Assembly (NCBI GenBank): GCA_045110675.1
Contig: JBGCGJ010000017.1
Location: forward strand, 1 to 64,000
Reading direction: 5' to 3'
DNA length: 64,000 nucleotides
Source: JBALVT01 sp045110675
GTDB lineage: Bacteria > Pseudomonadota > Gammaproteobacteria > Pseudomonadales > Halieaceae
The notes under the pieces are model-generated. The model ran no database searches. It worked only from the letters and a program-made list of their open reading frames with translations, and was not told the DNA's origin. Positions 1 to 8,064 of the stretch are shown piece after piece. A program made the translations under genes and the position numbers. The stretch's first letter is position 1, and every line of letters begins with the position of its first letter.

Positions 1-1003
1 GGATATCGAACCGCAACCTTGCAGGACTCCCCGCTTCCCCGCCTTGGTATTCCATAGTCGTCCACTGTATATCGTAGTCTGCTGTTTTCAGAGGCACCTT
101 GCTGGAAAGCACGCCTACAACCGCCCCATAAAACAACAGGAGGCCGAGCATGAACAGCAGCTGTGTTGCATAGAAAAATTTATGTAGCACAGGGCGTGCG
201 GGCTGGTTAGACGCAGCAGAATTTTGTTGGTGAGCGGCATCTTTTAGAGCCAACCAAGTACCTACAGGCAAAGCGAATACGCAGACGAAGCAATTAAGAA
301 CAATAATCGAAACTAGAGAAACAGCCAGCATCAGGTTGTTAGTCTGATTCAAAATTAGATCACCCAGGAAAAGCTCCAACGCAAAAATCGGCGAGCAGAA
401 GATCACGGCGAACAAAAATAACGGCAGAGGACGATCACGAAACGCACCCAGAACGAAAAGACAGTTACGATTGCGGCGAAAATAAGTCGGCGACAACAAG
501 TCGAGAGTGAAAAACAACATCAGTAGCGCAAATGCCAGCTCATCAATGTACCCAAACAGTGGCTGGCCTATAAAGTACGCTAGCAAATAGGAAGCGCTAT
601 AGACATTGAAAGCGATAACCACCAGACCCGCTTCAAGCCACAATTCCTTCATCAGGCTGACGCCGCCTGAAGACACGCCGGTTAACTGCCTTTCCGCCTG
701 CACAGAAATTCGATCTCTGAAGGGAAAGAAAAACAATGACACGGCTGAGAAGCAAACAATCGCCACAGTTTGAAAAAGTAGTACTCCGCCCATTTTTTCA
801 AACAGGGCATTATTCGCCATATGAAATGAAGCCAACCAATCAGCCGGCAGAAATAATCCAAACAGCGCATCCAGAATCTGTTCTCTAAAGGGCACCAAAA
901 GCAGGCCAAGAGCGGACAGTAAAATGCTGCAGACAATGCTTAGGCGCAAGCAGGAGCGCCAGGTAGCGCGGTAGACAGAGCTGATTGAGTGAAAGGCGTC
1001 CAT
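1..1003 (-). CDS. Multi-pass membrane protein of unknown function, cut by the window edge
   Basis: Reading the minus strand from an ATG at 1003 gives an open frame of at least 334 codons that runs off the left edge without a stop. The N-terminus is MDAFHSISSVYRATWRS. Several hydrophobic stretches follow, including a segment rich in Leu/Val after residue 18, FQTVAIVCFSAVSLFFF near residue 75, and others near residues 125, 155, 195 and 220, so it is a polytopic inner-membrane protein. I do not recognise the family. It is divergent from the TetR gene starting at 1096, and the 92-bp gap between them carries a TetR-type palindrome, so it may be regulated with that operon. The end of the protein is not visible. 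Confidence 0.75.
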   Translation of the reverse strand, partial: MDAFHSISSVYRATWRSCLRLSIVCSILLSALGLLLVPFREQILDALFGLFLPADWLASFHMANNALFEKMGGVLLFQTVAIVCFSAVSLFFFPFRDRISVQAERQLTGVSSGGVSLMKELWLEAGLVVIAFNVYSASYLLAYFIGQPLFGYIDELAFALLMLFFTLDLLSPTYFRRNRNCLFVLGAFRDRPLPLFLFAVIFCSPIFALELFLGDLILNQTNNLMLAVSLVSIIVLNCFVCVFALPVGTWLALKDAAHQQNSAASNQPARPVLHKFFYATQLLFMLGLLLFYGAVVGVLSSKVPLKTADYDIQWTTMEYQGGEAGSPARLRFDI

Positions 1004-1059
1004 AAGGGGCTGTATCCTATCGATAGTGAATGAAACTGGCTACAACACTCAATCAAGAG

Positions 1060-1089
1060 TTGACATATATGTATCATATGAGACATTAT
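1060..1089 (+). promoter_or_regulatory. Candidate sigma-70 promoter for the TetR operon
   Basis: A perfect TTGACA lies at 1060-1065 and CATTAT at 1084-1089, with an 18-bp spacer. The expected start of transcription is about seven bases beyond 1089, close to the ATG at 1096, which has no clear Shine-Dalgarno sequence. A leaderless or nearly leaderless message is therefore possible. This is a sequence-only prediction. Confidence 0.4.
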
Positions 1090-1097
1090 TGTCTCAT
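1078..1097. promoter_or_regulatory. TetR-family operator-like perfect inverted repeat
   Basis: ATGAGACA (1078-1085) and TGTCTCAT (1090-1097) form a perfect 8-4-8 inverted repeat. It covers the predicted -10 element and the first two bases of the TetR start codon at 1096. Placement over its own promoter is what is expected for an autorepressing TetR protein, and the site also lies between this operon and the divergent membrane gene. Confidence 0.55.
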
Positions 1098-1653
1098 GAA
1101 GATTCGACCTCAAACACGAAGCGCCATTGTTGAAGCTGCATTTCAACTCTACAAATCTGACCCCAACGCGAGCGTGGCCGATATCGCCATGCTTGCCGGC
1201 GTTGGCAGAGCCACCCTGCACCGCTATTTTCCCAGCAGAGAAGATCTAACCGTTGAGTTGGCTCTGACCGCCGTCAAAGAAATCGATGAAGCGGCTGAGA
1301 TAGCGTCAGAAAAAGCGGCGTCCTATACCGAGGCGATAAAACTGATCCTTTTTGCCCTGATACCACTAGCAGATCGGTATTGGTTTTTGAGCAATCAAAC
1401 AACGGGGGACGACCCGGCCGTTCAGAGCGAATACAAGAGGCAGGCGCAAGAGACGGCAGACCTGATCGAGCAGGCCAAAAATGAGGGTGGCCTAAACCCT
1501 CAACTGCCTACCTCGTGGTTATGTGAGGTCTTTGACGGCCTTTTATTTGCCGCTTGGGAAATGGTCAGAAAAGAAAACGCGACCGCCAAGCAGGCATCGG
1601 AGCTTGCGTGGAATACCTTTATCAATGGAGCAGGAACTCAGCATGAACAGTGA
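1096..1653 (+). CDS. TetR/AcrR family transcriptional regulator
   Basis: About 185 residues. The N-terminal helix-turn-helix is clear: RSAIVEAAFQLYKSDPNAS followed by VADIAMLAGVGRATLHRYFP, the classic TetR recognition helix, within the first 55 residues. The rest is an alpha-helical ligand and dimer domain. An upstream in-frame start at 1030 exists, but the ATG at 1096 gives the normal TetR N-terminus and fits the promoter. It is the first gene of a plus-strand operon: the next gene starts at 1643, overlapping its 3' end by 11 nt. It probably represses that operon and perhaps the divergent membrane gene through the palindrome at 1078-1097. The inducer cannot be told from the sequence. Confidence 0.9.
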   Translation: MKIRPQTRSAIVEAAFQLYKSDPNASVADIAMLAGVGRATLHRYFPSREDLTVELALTAVKEIDEAAEIASEKAASYTEAIKLILFALIPLADRYWFLSNQTTGDDPAVQSEYKRQAQETADLIEQAKNEGGLNPQLPTSWLCEVFDGLLFAAWEMVRKENATAKQASELAWNTFINGAGTQHEQ

Positions 1654-2521
1654 ACACCTCAGCCAACTTGGCGCATCTATAGACGAGTCCTTCTTCCTGA
1701 TCGGCGTCGCCATACTGCTGATCGAAATACTCGCGGCTATGTCAAAAAGTACCCTCAGCTGGCGTGGCATCGCCGATATGCTCACCAATATTTCCACCCA
1801 GATACCGTTTACGCTTGTTACGATATTCGTTTTTAGTGCCGCATACGCTGGGTACCTCTACGTCGAAACAGCGCTCATTTCATGGACCTTCGAAACCAAC
1901 GCGACAACGATTTTACTCGCGGTTTTGGTAGCGGATTTCCTGTATTACTGGGAGCATCGCATAGCCCATGAGATACGCGGCCTATGGATACACCACGCAG
2001 TACATCACTCCTCTCGATTTATGAATATGACTGTCGGCGTTCGCTTCGGAGCTTTTGAAGGTATCTGGTCTATGTTCGCGCTGTTCCCGATGATTCTGGT
2101 TGGTTTCCCAGCAGAGCTCATCATCTTTGGCAACTTGGTGGTACTCGCCTACCAGACCTGGATTCACACCGAGCTCATCAATAAATTAGGCCCCTTGGAA
2201 TGGGTATTTAACACTCCCTCCCACCACCGTGTTCACCACGGTAGCGACGATGAATATGTTGATAAGAACTACGGCGGTATTTTGATTGTATGGGATAGAT
2301 TGTTTTCCACATTCAAAGAGGAAGGCAAGCGTCCTCGCTACGGCTTGGCGAGCGAGTTCGATAGCGTGAATCCACTGAAAGTTTGGTTCTCTGAATTCCC
2401 GCAGTTCTTTAGTGACTTATCGAATTCAAAGTCTGTCAGCGAGTTCTGGCAACGCATTGTCAGGCGGCCTGAGTGGGAGCCTGCAGAATCCGCCGCCGAG
2501 TATAGTATCGGCAATAAATAA
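1643..2521 (+). CDS. Sterol desaturase / fatty acid hydroxylase superfamily membrane di-iron enzyme
   Basis: About 292 residues. It carries the histidine clusters of the membrane di-iron hydroxylase family: HRIAH (HX3H) near residue 106, HHAVHH near 118 and HHRVHHG near 199, embedded among hydrophobic segments. Such enzymes use O2 and a di-iron centre to hydroxylate or desaturate lipids such as sterols, fatty acids or carotenoids at the inner membrane. The start at 1643 is chosen over upstream in-frame codons because AGGAA lies just before it and because it leaves only an 11-nt overlap with the TetR gene. The next gene begins 14 nt after its stop. The substrate is not deducible. Confidence 0.88.
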   Translation: MNSEHLSQLGASIDESFFLIGVAILLIEILAAMSKSTLSWRGIADMLTNISTQIPFTLVTIFVFSAAYAGYLYVETALISWTFETNATTILLAVLVADFLYYWEHRIAHEIRGLWIHHAVHHSSRFMNMTVGVRFGAFEGIWSMFALFPMILVGFPAELIIFGNLVVLAYQTWIHTELINKLGPLEWVFNTPSHHRVHHGSDDEYVDKNYGGILIVWDRLFSTFKEEGKRPRYGLASEFDSVNPLKVWFSEFPQFFSDLSNSKSVSEFWQRIVRRPEWEPAESAAEYSIGNK

Positions 2522-2535
2522 CCTATACTCACCGG

Positions 2536-3975
2536 ATGACTAATTTACCCTCAGACTACATTGTCGTTTTAAAAAAAGATTGCCCCACCTGCACGTTGGT
2601 AGAGCCCGCGCTCGCTGAACTGGAAGCGGCGGGGAGGTCGATACAGATCTGGACTCAGGACGACCCCGATTTTCCCTCCACACTATCCAAGGTGGGAGAC
2701 GATCGGAATCTCGAACAGTCCTGGCGACTCGATATCGAGACGGTACCCACCGTGATTCGCATGAATCGAGAGCGCGAGGTAGAGCGCACAGTGGGATGGG
2801 ATAGAACCGAGTGGCAGCGTCTATTCGAGGTGGATCAGTTGGCAGAAGATCTCCCGGCGTTCCGTCCCGGTTGTGGCTCAATGAGCGTCGGCCCCGGCAT
2901 GGCAGAAACATTAGCCCTAAGATTTGGGGATATTGATCTGGCTTCCAGACGTATCGAGATAGCGGATCTCGAAGATCCTATGGAATCGTGTTTTGAGCGC
3001 GGCTGGAGTGACGGCCTTCCTGTTGTGCCCCCCACCGAAATTCGCGTAGTGCGCATGCTGGCTGGAACGACAAGAGATCCCAAGGAAGTACTCGGCCTAA
3101 TACCTCCCGACTTGCAACCGTGCACCATAGAGAAAGTAGCTATCAATGCTGTCATGGCCGGCTGCAAGCCAGAATATCTACCGGTAGTGATTGCGGCTGT
3201 AGAAGCCTGTCTCATCGAAGAGTTCTGCATGCATGGCCTGCTGGCAACCACCTGGTTTTCCGGTCCCATGCTGATCGTCAATGGCCCCATCGCGAAAGCC
3301 ATCGGCATGAACAGCGGCACCAATGCTCTCGGTCAGGGAAATCGCGCCAACGCCACCATTGGACGCGCGCTGCAACTGGTTATCCGTAATGTCGGTGGAG
3401 GAAAACCCGGTGGTGTAGACCGATCAACCATCGGCAATCCCGGCAAATATACATTCTGTTTTGCCGAAGACGAAGACAACTCCTGCTGGGAATCCCTCGC
3501 GGTACAAAGAGGTTTTGATAAAGGTGCATCCACGGTGTCGTTGTTTGCAGCCGACGGTGTTCAGGGTATGGCCGACCAGAAGTCTCGCGAACCGGAATCC
3601 CTGTGCCGTTCCTTCGCCGCCAGCTTGCTCAGCGTCGGACACCCCAAGTTTGCCATGGTCAGTGATGCGTTTATTATTATTGCCCCTGAACACCAACGTA
3701 TTTTCTCCGATGCTCAGTGGAGCAAGAAACAGGTGCTGGACAAAATATCCGAGTTTACGACGCGCCCCGGGAGCGACATCATCGGTGGTATAGACGGCAT
3801 CGCAGAAGGCATGCCAGAATACGTGAAGGATATGGACCTACCCAAATTCAAACCCGGCGGCCTGAACATTGTGCGCGCTGGAGGTACTGCAGGACTTTTT
3901 TCAGCCATTGTTGGTGGCTGGCTAGCCAGTGGGGATATGGGCAGCTCGCCCGTCACCAAGGAGATAAAATCATGA
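2536..3975 (+). CDS. Thioredoxin-domain protein fused to a conserved domain; UGSC selenoprotein partner
   Basis: About 479 residues. The first 100 residues form a thioredoxin-like fold with a CPTC redox motif (YIVVLKKDCPTCTLVEPAL) and the cis-proline region (IETVPTVIR). The remaining ~370 residues form a conserved domain with Gly-rich loops (GGGKPGGVDRSTIGNPG) and Cys residues such as GCG near 112. I cannot assign it an activity. Its stop overlaps the start of the UGSC selenoprotein gene (ATGA at 3972-3975), so the two are translationally coupled and probably act together, the thioredoxin part being a natural electron donor to a selenenyl or disulfide centre. The coupling is seen; the electron-transfer role is inference. 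Confidence 0.7.
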   Translation: MTNLPSDYIVVLKKDCPTCTLVEPALAELEAAGRSIQIWTQDDPDFPSTLSKVGDDRNLEQSWRLDIETVPTVIRMNREREVERTVGWDRTEWQRLFEVDQLAEDLPAFRPGCGSMSVGPGMAETLALRFGDIDLASRRIEIADLEDPMESCFERGWSDGLPVVPPTEIRVVRMLAGTTRDPKEVLGLIPPDLQPCTIEKVAINAVMAGCKPEYLPVVIAAVEACLIEEFCMHGLLATTWFSGPMLIVNGPIAKAIGMNSGTNALGQGNRANATIGRALQLVIRNVGGGKPGGVDRSTIGNPGKYTFCFAEDEDNSCWESLAVQRGFDKGASTVSLFAADGVQGMADQKSREPESLCRSFAASLLSVGHPKFAMVSDAFIIIAPEHQRIFSDAQWSKKQVLDKISEFTTRPGSDIIGGIDGIAEGMPEYVKDMDLPKFKPGGLNIVRAGGTAGLFSAIVGGWLASGDMGSSPVTKEIKS

Positions 3976-4487
3976 ACGAAGTGTTTCTCGATCCAACTGC
4001 GGAGTTAAATCCCTCTGCTAAAAACATACTGCCCAGATTAGCCAGCTTAGAGGGCAAGACCCTGGGTTTACTGGATATCAATAAACCTCGGGGTGATGTC
4101 TTGCTGGATCGCCTGGAAACACTGTTCACCGAGCAAGGCGTCATCGTCAAGCGTTATGCCAAGCCCACGATGACTCGAGTCGCGCCCTTGGAGGTGAAGC
4201 AGCAAATCGCACAAGAGTGCGATGCTGTGGTAGAAGCACTAGCCGACTGAGGCTCGTGCACGTCGTGCAGTTTGCATGACATTATGGATCTTGAAAGCCG
4301 CGGGATTCCCGGGGGCTATATTCTGACGGAACAATTTCGAGAGGCCGATCTCGCGCAGGCCAAAGCCTTGGGCTTTACTGCGAATAAGGTGTTTGTAGAA
4401 CACCCCATCCAGGATCGCACCGATGAAGAAATGGCCGAAATAGCCAATAAGGCGTTTGCCGAAGTCATGTCGATGATTGTCGAGTAG
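3972..4487 (+). CDS. UGSC-family selenoprotein with an in-frame TGA (Sec) at codon 93
   Basis: The frame opened by ATG 3972 (AAGGAG eight bases upstream) reaches TGA at 4248-4250 and continues in the same frame to a stop at 4487, 171 residues in all. Around the TGA the reading is A-L-A-D-U-G-S-C-T-S-C, which matches the known UGSC selenoprotein motif in which Sec or Cys is followed by Gly-Ser-Cys. Downstream residues (DIMDLESRGIPGG, FVEHPI) continue the conserved protein, so TGA is selenocysteine and not a terminator. The fold suggests a thiol/selenol redox enzyme; the substrate is unknown. A hairpin just after the TGA could be the SECIS element. It is cotranscribed with the thioredoxin-fusion gene and converges with the SDR gene four bases downstream. 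Confidence 0.88.
4254..4279 (+). promoter_or_regulatory. Candidate bacterial SECIS hairpin after the Sec TGA
   Basis: TCGTGCA at 4254-4260 can pair with TGCATGA at 4273-4279 (seven pairs including one G-U), leaving a 12-base loop with G in second position. A competing shorter hairpin (TGCAC 4257-4261 with GTGCA 4265-4269) overlaps it. The loop begins 11 nt after the TGA, slightly closer than the usual bacterial SECIS range, so the exact fold is uncertain. Confidence 0.4.
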
Positions 4488-4491
4488 AGCC

Positions 4492-5259
4492 TCACATACC
4501 CCCATCGACATAGAGGCATTGCCCGGTAATCCAGGACGCTGCCGGCGAGGCGATAAACACCACGGCCGCACCGATGTCTTCCGGCGTACCAATTCGACCC
4601 AGAGGCACACCCAGCGCACCGGCATCAGGTGCCACCTGCTCTTCGGTCAGTCCCGTAGAATCGAAGAAGTTTGGCGATGCCACGGGGCCAGGTGCTATCG
4701 CATTCACGCGAATGCCTGGCGCCAGTTCGGCGGCAAGGGTCTGAGTAAGACTATTGGTTGCTGCCTTTGATGCGGCATAGGGACCATTTTTCTTTTGCGG
4801 ACCAAAAGCTGTTCTAGAGGATATGTTAACAATCACACCTCCCGCTCCCATGTGTTTTGCCGCAGCGACTGATCCCATCCAAACCGACTTCAGATTGAGA
4901 TCTATCTGGGCATCCCATCGATCTTCAGGGGTGCGCACAAGATAACGCGGCGTTGCATCGGGCAGACCTCCAGCATTGTTCACCCATAGGGTAGGTGCTC
5001 CCAGCTCAGCCAGGACGCGATCACCCAGCGACTGCAACTGTTCACCTTTAGTGACATCAGTCGGCACGGCAAGCGCCCTCCTACCAAGCCCTTCAATTTC
5101 GGCAACTACCGCATCCAGATCAGATTGACTGCGCGATGCAACAACGACGTCTGCGCCGGCCTCGGCAAGACACAGGGCGATCCCGCGACCGATACCTTTG
5201 CCACCGCCGGTAACTACAGCGATCTGATTATCGAGGCGAAATGAGGGAAGCAAATTCAT
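4492..5259 (-). CDS. SDR family oxidoreductase
   Basis: About 255 residues, the normal length for a classical short-chain dehydrogenase. It has the cofactor loop TGGGKGIG near residue 17, NNAG near 94, the Ser of NISSRTAFG, and the catalytic YAASK near 160, ending in the common WITGQCLYVDGG. The SR after the second beta strand (VVASRSQ) suits NADP(H) or NAD(H). It oxidises or reduces a hydroxyl/keto group; the C-terminal pattern resembles 7-alpha-hydroxysteroid dehydrogenase and 3-oxoacyl-ACP reductase types. It converges with the selenoprotein gene and has its own minus-strand promoter region. Confidence 0.9.
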   Translation of the reverse strand: MNLLPSFRLDNQIAVVTGGGKGIGRGIALCLAEAGADVVVASRSQSDLDAVVAEIEGLGRRALAVPTDVTKGEQLQSLGDRVLAELGAPTLWVNNAGGLPDATPRYLVRTPEDRWDAQIDLNLKSVWMGSVAAAKHMGAGGVIVNISSRTAFGPQKKNGPYAASKAATNSLTQTLAAELAPGIRVNAIAPGPVASPNFFDSTGLTEEQVAPDAGALGVPLGRIGTPEDIGAAVVFIASPAASWITGQCLYVDGGM

Positions 5260-5334
5260 AATATTATCCTTGTGAGTAGCGCTTGGAGTCGTTCAGCCGT
5301 CCTATTGAAACGGCAGCTGCAATTCTAACCGGGA

Positions 5335-5938
5335 TTGATTTTATCCACCAATTGGCCCATCTTTCAGCTACCAGGGAATGGCAAGCGCGACGGAGGATCG
5401 GCCAAATTGTTCTTGAAAGCTCTATTTCGATTGCTTGGCATCTGTAGCCTGCTCACTGTTATCCATGGCTGCAACTATTCTGAGTCCTCCACTCCCCCTA
5501 CGGCAAAACAGGGCATACTAGATCTGTCCAATTGGAATTTCGAGGACAGCGGCACAGTGAGCTTAAACGGCGAATGGCGCTTCCATTGGCAGCAGTTCCT
5601 GGACCCCTCCGCTACATTTGCTGAGCCTTCAAATACACCTGGAAACTATATCTCCGTGCCCAGTTCCTAGGATGGAGTTCCCCTTGAAAACACGAGAAGT
5701 ACAGGCTATGGCTACGCGTCTTACTGCCTCCAAATGATCTTACCCGAGAACAACGGCCAACTGGCTCTGAGCATCATCGATGTAGGCGAGCCACGCCAGG
5801 CGCGACGCCGCCTAGTCGCTCGTTCTGTGCGATCTTGACTATTTCAAACAATTCAACGACACCTACGGACATGTTAAGCGCGATGAAGTACTGTACAAAG
5901 CGAAGTATGAAGGGAGAGACAGGGTGGTTGAATATTAG
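5335..5938 (+). pseudogene. Remnant of a 7TMR-DISM/GGDEF diguanylate cyclase lipoprotein gene
   Basis: From 5335 the frame encodes a lipoprotein-type signal (LLGICSLLTVIHGC) and the start of a 7TMR-DISM extracellular domain (LSNWNFEDSGTVSLNGEWRF). It hits TAG at 5668 exactly where the family has Trp (PSS-W-DG), then continues in the same frame (DGVPLENTRSTGYGYASY). After a deletion junction near 5800, a different segment encodes the end of a GGDEF domain (CDLDYFKQFNDTYGH, YKAKYEGRDRVVEY) stopping at 5936-5938. The transmembrane region and the GGDEF core are missing. It is a decayed c-di-GMP synthase gene with a nonsense mutation and a large internal deletion. Confidence 0.75.
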
Positions 5939-7505
5939 TCGTTGTGTAAAAGCACACAGAACAGTCTCGCGACTTAGGCGGCTCGCCGCCAAAGTGCTGT
6001 TAAAAGCGCTGCTATCAGTTTGTACCACAATTACTGCGACCTTCAGCCACGCCGCCGGTACAGTCAGCATCGAAGCCGAAAAAGAGCTAATGAGGGATCT
6101 TGAAACCCTGCGGCAACAGCACAACGTCGCGGCACTGGGGCTTGTTATTGTCAAAGACGACAGGATCAAATTGCTGGAAGTTCGCGGCCTGTCGAGCAGA
6201 AACCCCGCAGTCCCAATTAAAAACGATGCCATTTTTCGTATAGGCTCGATCAGCAAAATGTTCGCGGGCCTGGCGGCAGCGAACCTCGAATCGCGTGGTG
6301 TGATTTCCCTGGACGCTCCGGTGCATTCCGCAACGACACAAGATACCTACAGTAACCCGTGGCGGACCCAGCATCCGATCACGATTGCCCAGCTACTCGA
6401 ACACACCGCTGGGTTGGAGGGGCTAAGCCAGGCCGAATGGGATTTCTCAGATCCCCAACAACCACCGCTTCGCAAAACTTTACGCCTCTATCCTGAGGCT
6501 CGAGTGGTCAAATGGCCGCCTGGTCTACATTATTCATACTCCAATGCCGGAGCCGGACTGGCAGGATATGTGATGGAAAACTCGACCGGAGAAGCCTGGG
6601 AAGACTTGCTGAGAAAAGAGATATTCAAACCCCTGGGCCTGTCGGACACTACAGTACTCAAACCTTCTCACCGACGGCTGGCTAGCGGCTACGATACCGA
6701 TGGCAACACGCTGATTCCCTATTGGCATCAGATATTTCGTCCCTTTGCGGCTATCAATTCTTCACTCGGGGACATGGGACGATGGGTAAGAATGTTGATT
6801 AAACGCGGACAATTGGATGGAGTGCGAATCTTCCCCGCAGAAGTCATCGACCGTATCGAAACACCGGAAACCTCTCTTGCCGCCCGACGAGGTTTGACTC
6901 ACGGGTATGGCTTGGGAAACTATCAATGGCTGACCGACGGCGTACTTTTTCACGGTCATGGAGGAGACGCTGATGGCTATCTGTCCAAATTGGGATATAC
7001 CCGCCGAAACGATAGCGGATACTTTCTGGTAATTACCGCCTTCCAAAGTTCCACCTTGTTCAAAATGCAGAAACGGGTAGAACGCTATCTGGCGGAAACG
7101 CGGGGCGAGCAGATCATACCCACAGTTGTCGCATTGTCCCCAAAAGAGATCGAGTTGATATCCGGCCAATATCAGCGCATAACCAGGCGCTTCCCCCGGC
7201 CAGAACAGTTAAGCACTTCGCCATCAATGCAAATCTATTCCAAGGGCGGGCGCTTGTTTTCCCAAGATTTCGGCGGCCGCTCAAAACGGCTGCTACCGGT
7301 AACTTCTGAGCTATTTCGTCGCCCCGGGGAAAACCGCGCCACTCTATTTATCGGACGAGGGGACGACAACCAAATCTATTATCAGGACGGATCGGACAAT
7401 TTTCGTAAACTTGCTACCCCTGTATTGCTCAACCCGACAGACCTGGAACACGCGCCAACAGGGCACTCACCAGGCATGGCGAGCAAGATAACGTTCAGAG
7501 AATAA
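5907..7505 (+). CDS. Exported serine hydrolase, beta-lactamase class C family
   Basis: About 532 residues from ATG 5907. A signal peptide is visible (LLKALLSVCTTITATFSHA). The class C/penicillin-binding motifs are in order: SISK (SxxK nucleophile), YSN in LHYSYSNAG, and HGG in HGHGGDADG replacing KTG. The protein has a C-terminal extension of about 150 residues after the catalytic domain. It is an esterase, D-peptidase or related acyl hydrolase in the periplasm; beta-lactam hydrolysis is not implied. The start is uncertain: in-frame starts at 5835 and 5907 overlap the GGDEF remnant, and TTG 5928 would also give a good signal peptide. Confidence 0.8.
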   Translation: MKGETGWLNISRCVKAHRTVSRLRRLAAKVLLKALLSVCTTITATFSHAAGTVSIEAEKELMRDLETLRQQHNVAALGLVIVKDDRIKLLEVRGLSSRNPAVPIKNDAIFRIGSISKMFAGLAAANLESRGVISLDAPVHSATTQDTYSNPWRTQHPITIAQLLEHTAGLEGLSQAEWDFSDPQQPPLRKTLRLYPEARVVKWPPGLHYSYSNAGAGLAGYVMENSTGEAWEDLLRKEIFKPLGLSDTTVLKPSHRRLASGYDTDGNTLIPYWHQIFRPFAAINSSLGDMGRWVRMLIKRGQLDGVRIFPAEVIDRIETPETSLAARRGLTHGYGLGNYQWLTDGVLFHGHGGDADGYLSKLGYTRRNDSGYFLVITAFQSSTLFKMQKRVERYLAETRGEQIIPTVVALSPKEIELISGQYQRITRRFPRPEQLSTSPSMQIYSKGGRLFSQDFGGRSKRLLPVTSELFRRPGENRATLFIGRGDDNQIYYQDGSDNFRKLATPVLLNPTDLEHAPTGHSPGMASKITFRE

Positions 7506-7563
7506 TTTTAAACTTTGTCGTATCATAGCGTCCGATATTGAACAATCACGCTGCAGGTAAAAC

Positions 7564-8064
7564 ATGATCACACTAAACGTTAACGGCCGCGAGCATGCGC
7601 TGGACGTCTCTCCGGACACCCCATTACTATGGGTAATCAGAGAAAACCTCGCCATGGTAGGCACCAAATTCGGCTGCGGCATCGCGCAATGCGGCGCTTG
7701 CACCGTACATCTTGATGGCTATCCCATACGCTCATGTGTCACTCCGGTGTCCGCTGCGGTCAATAGGACCATAACAACCATCGAAGGCCTATCAAGCGAC
7801 GAGGGACTGCACCCGGTACAAGAAGCCTGGATTGCAGAACAAGTTCCACAGTGCGGCTATTGTCAGTCGGGACAGCTGATGTCCGCGGCGGCTCTGCTGG
7901 AGAGGTCACCCTCTCCCAGCGATGAAGAAATCGATCAGGCTATGGCGGGCAATATCTGTCGCTGTGGAATGTACAGCCGAATCCGCAAGGCCATCAAGCG
8001 TGTCGCAAGTTCTCCTGTACAAGTGTTCGACCCACAATTGGGCGAGGAGATTCAAAATGGGTAA
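7564..8064 (+). CDS. (2Fe-2S)-binding small subunit of a molybdenum hydroxylase (IorA/CoxS type)
   Basis: 166 residues with two 2Fe-2S clusters. The plant-type N-terminal cluster uses Cys38, 43, 46 and 58 (CGIAQCGACTVHL), and the C-terminal cluster uses Cys97, 100, 132 and 134 (QCGYCQSGQ, ICRCGMY). It passes electrons from the molybdopterin subunit encoded next, whose start overlaps this gene by 8 nt. Two-subunit enzymes of this kind, without a FAD subunit, belong to the isoquinoline 1-oxidoreductase/aldehyde dehydrogenase group that hydroxylates N-heterocycles or oxidises aldehydes and donates to cytochromes. Confidence 0.93.
   Translation: MITLNVNGREHALDVSPDTPLLWVIRENLAMVGTKFGCGIAQCGACTVHLDGYPIRSCVTPVSAAVNRTITTIEGLSSDEGLHPVQEAWIAEQVPQCGYCQSGQLMSAAALLERSPSPSDEEIDQAMAGNICRCGMYSRIRKAIKRVASSPVQVFDPQLGEEIQNG

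Noticed and set aside
940..1221. 93-codon minus-strand open frame
   Set aside because: It overlaps both the edge-cut membrane protein gene (in another frame) and the TetR gene, and its translation looks like no protein family.
4248..4250. TGA read as the stop codon of a 92-residue protein, with a second small gene starting at TTG 4272
   Set aside because: The frame is unbroken on both sides and the junction spells the UGSC motif, so the TGA is best read as selenocysteine; the second fragment has no ribosome binding site.
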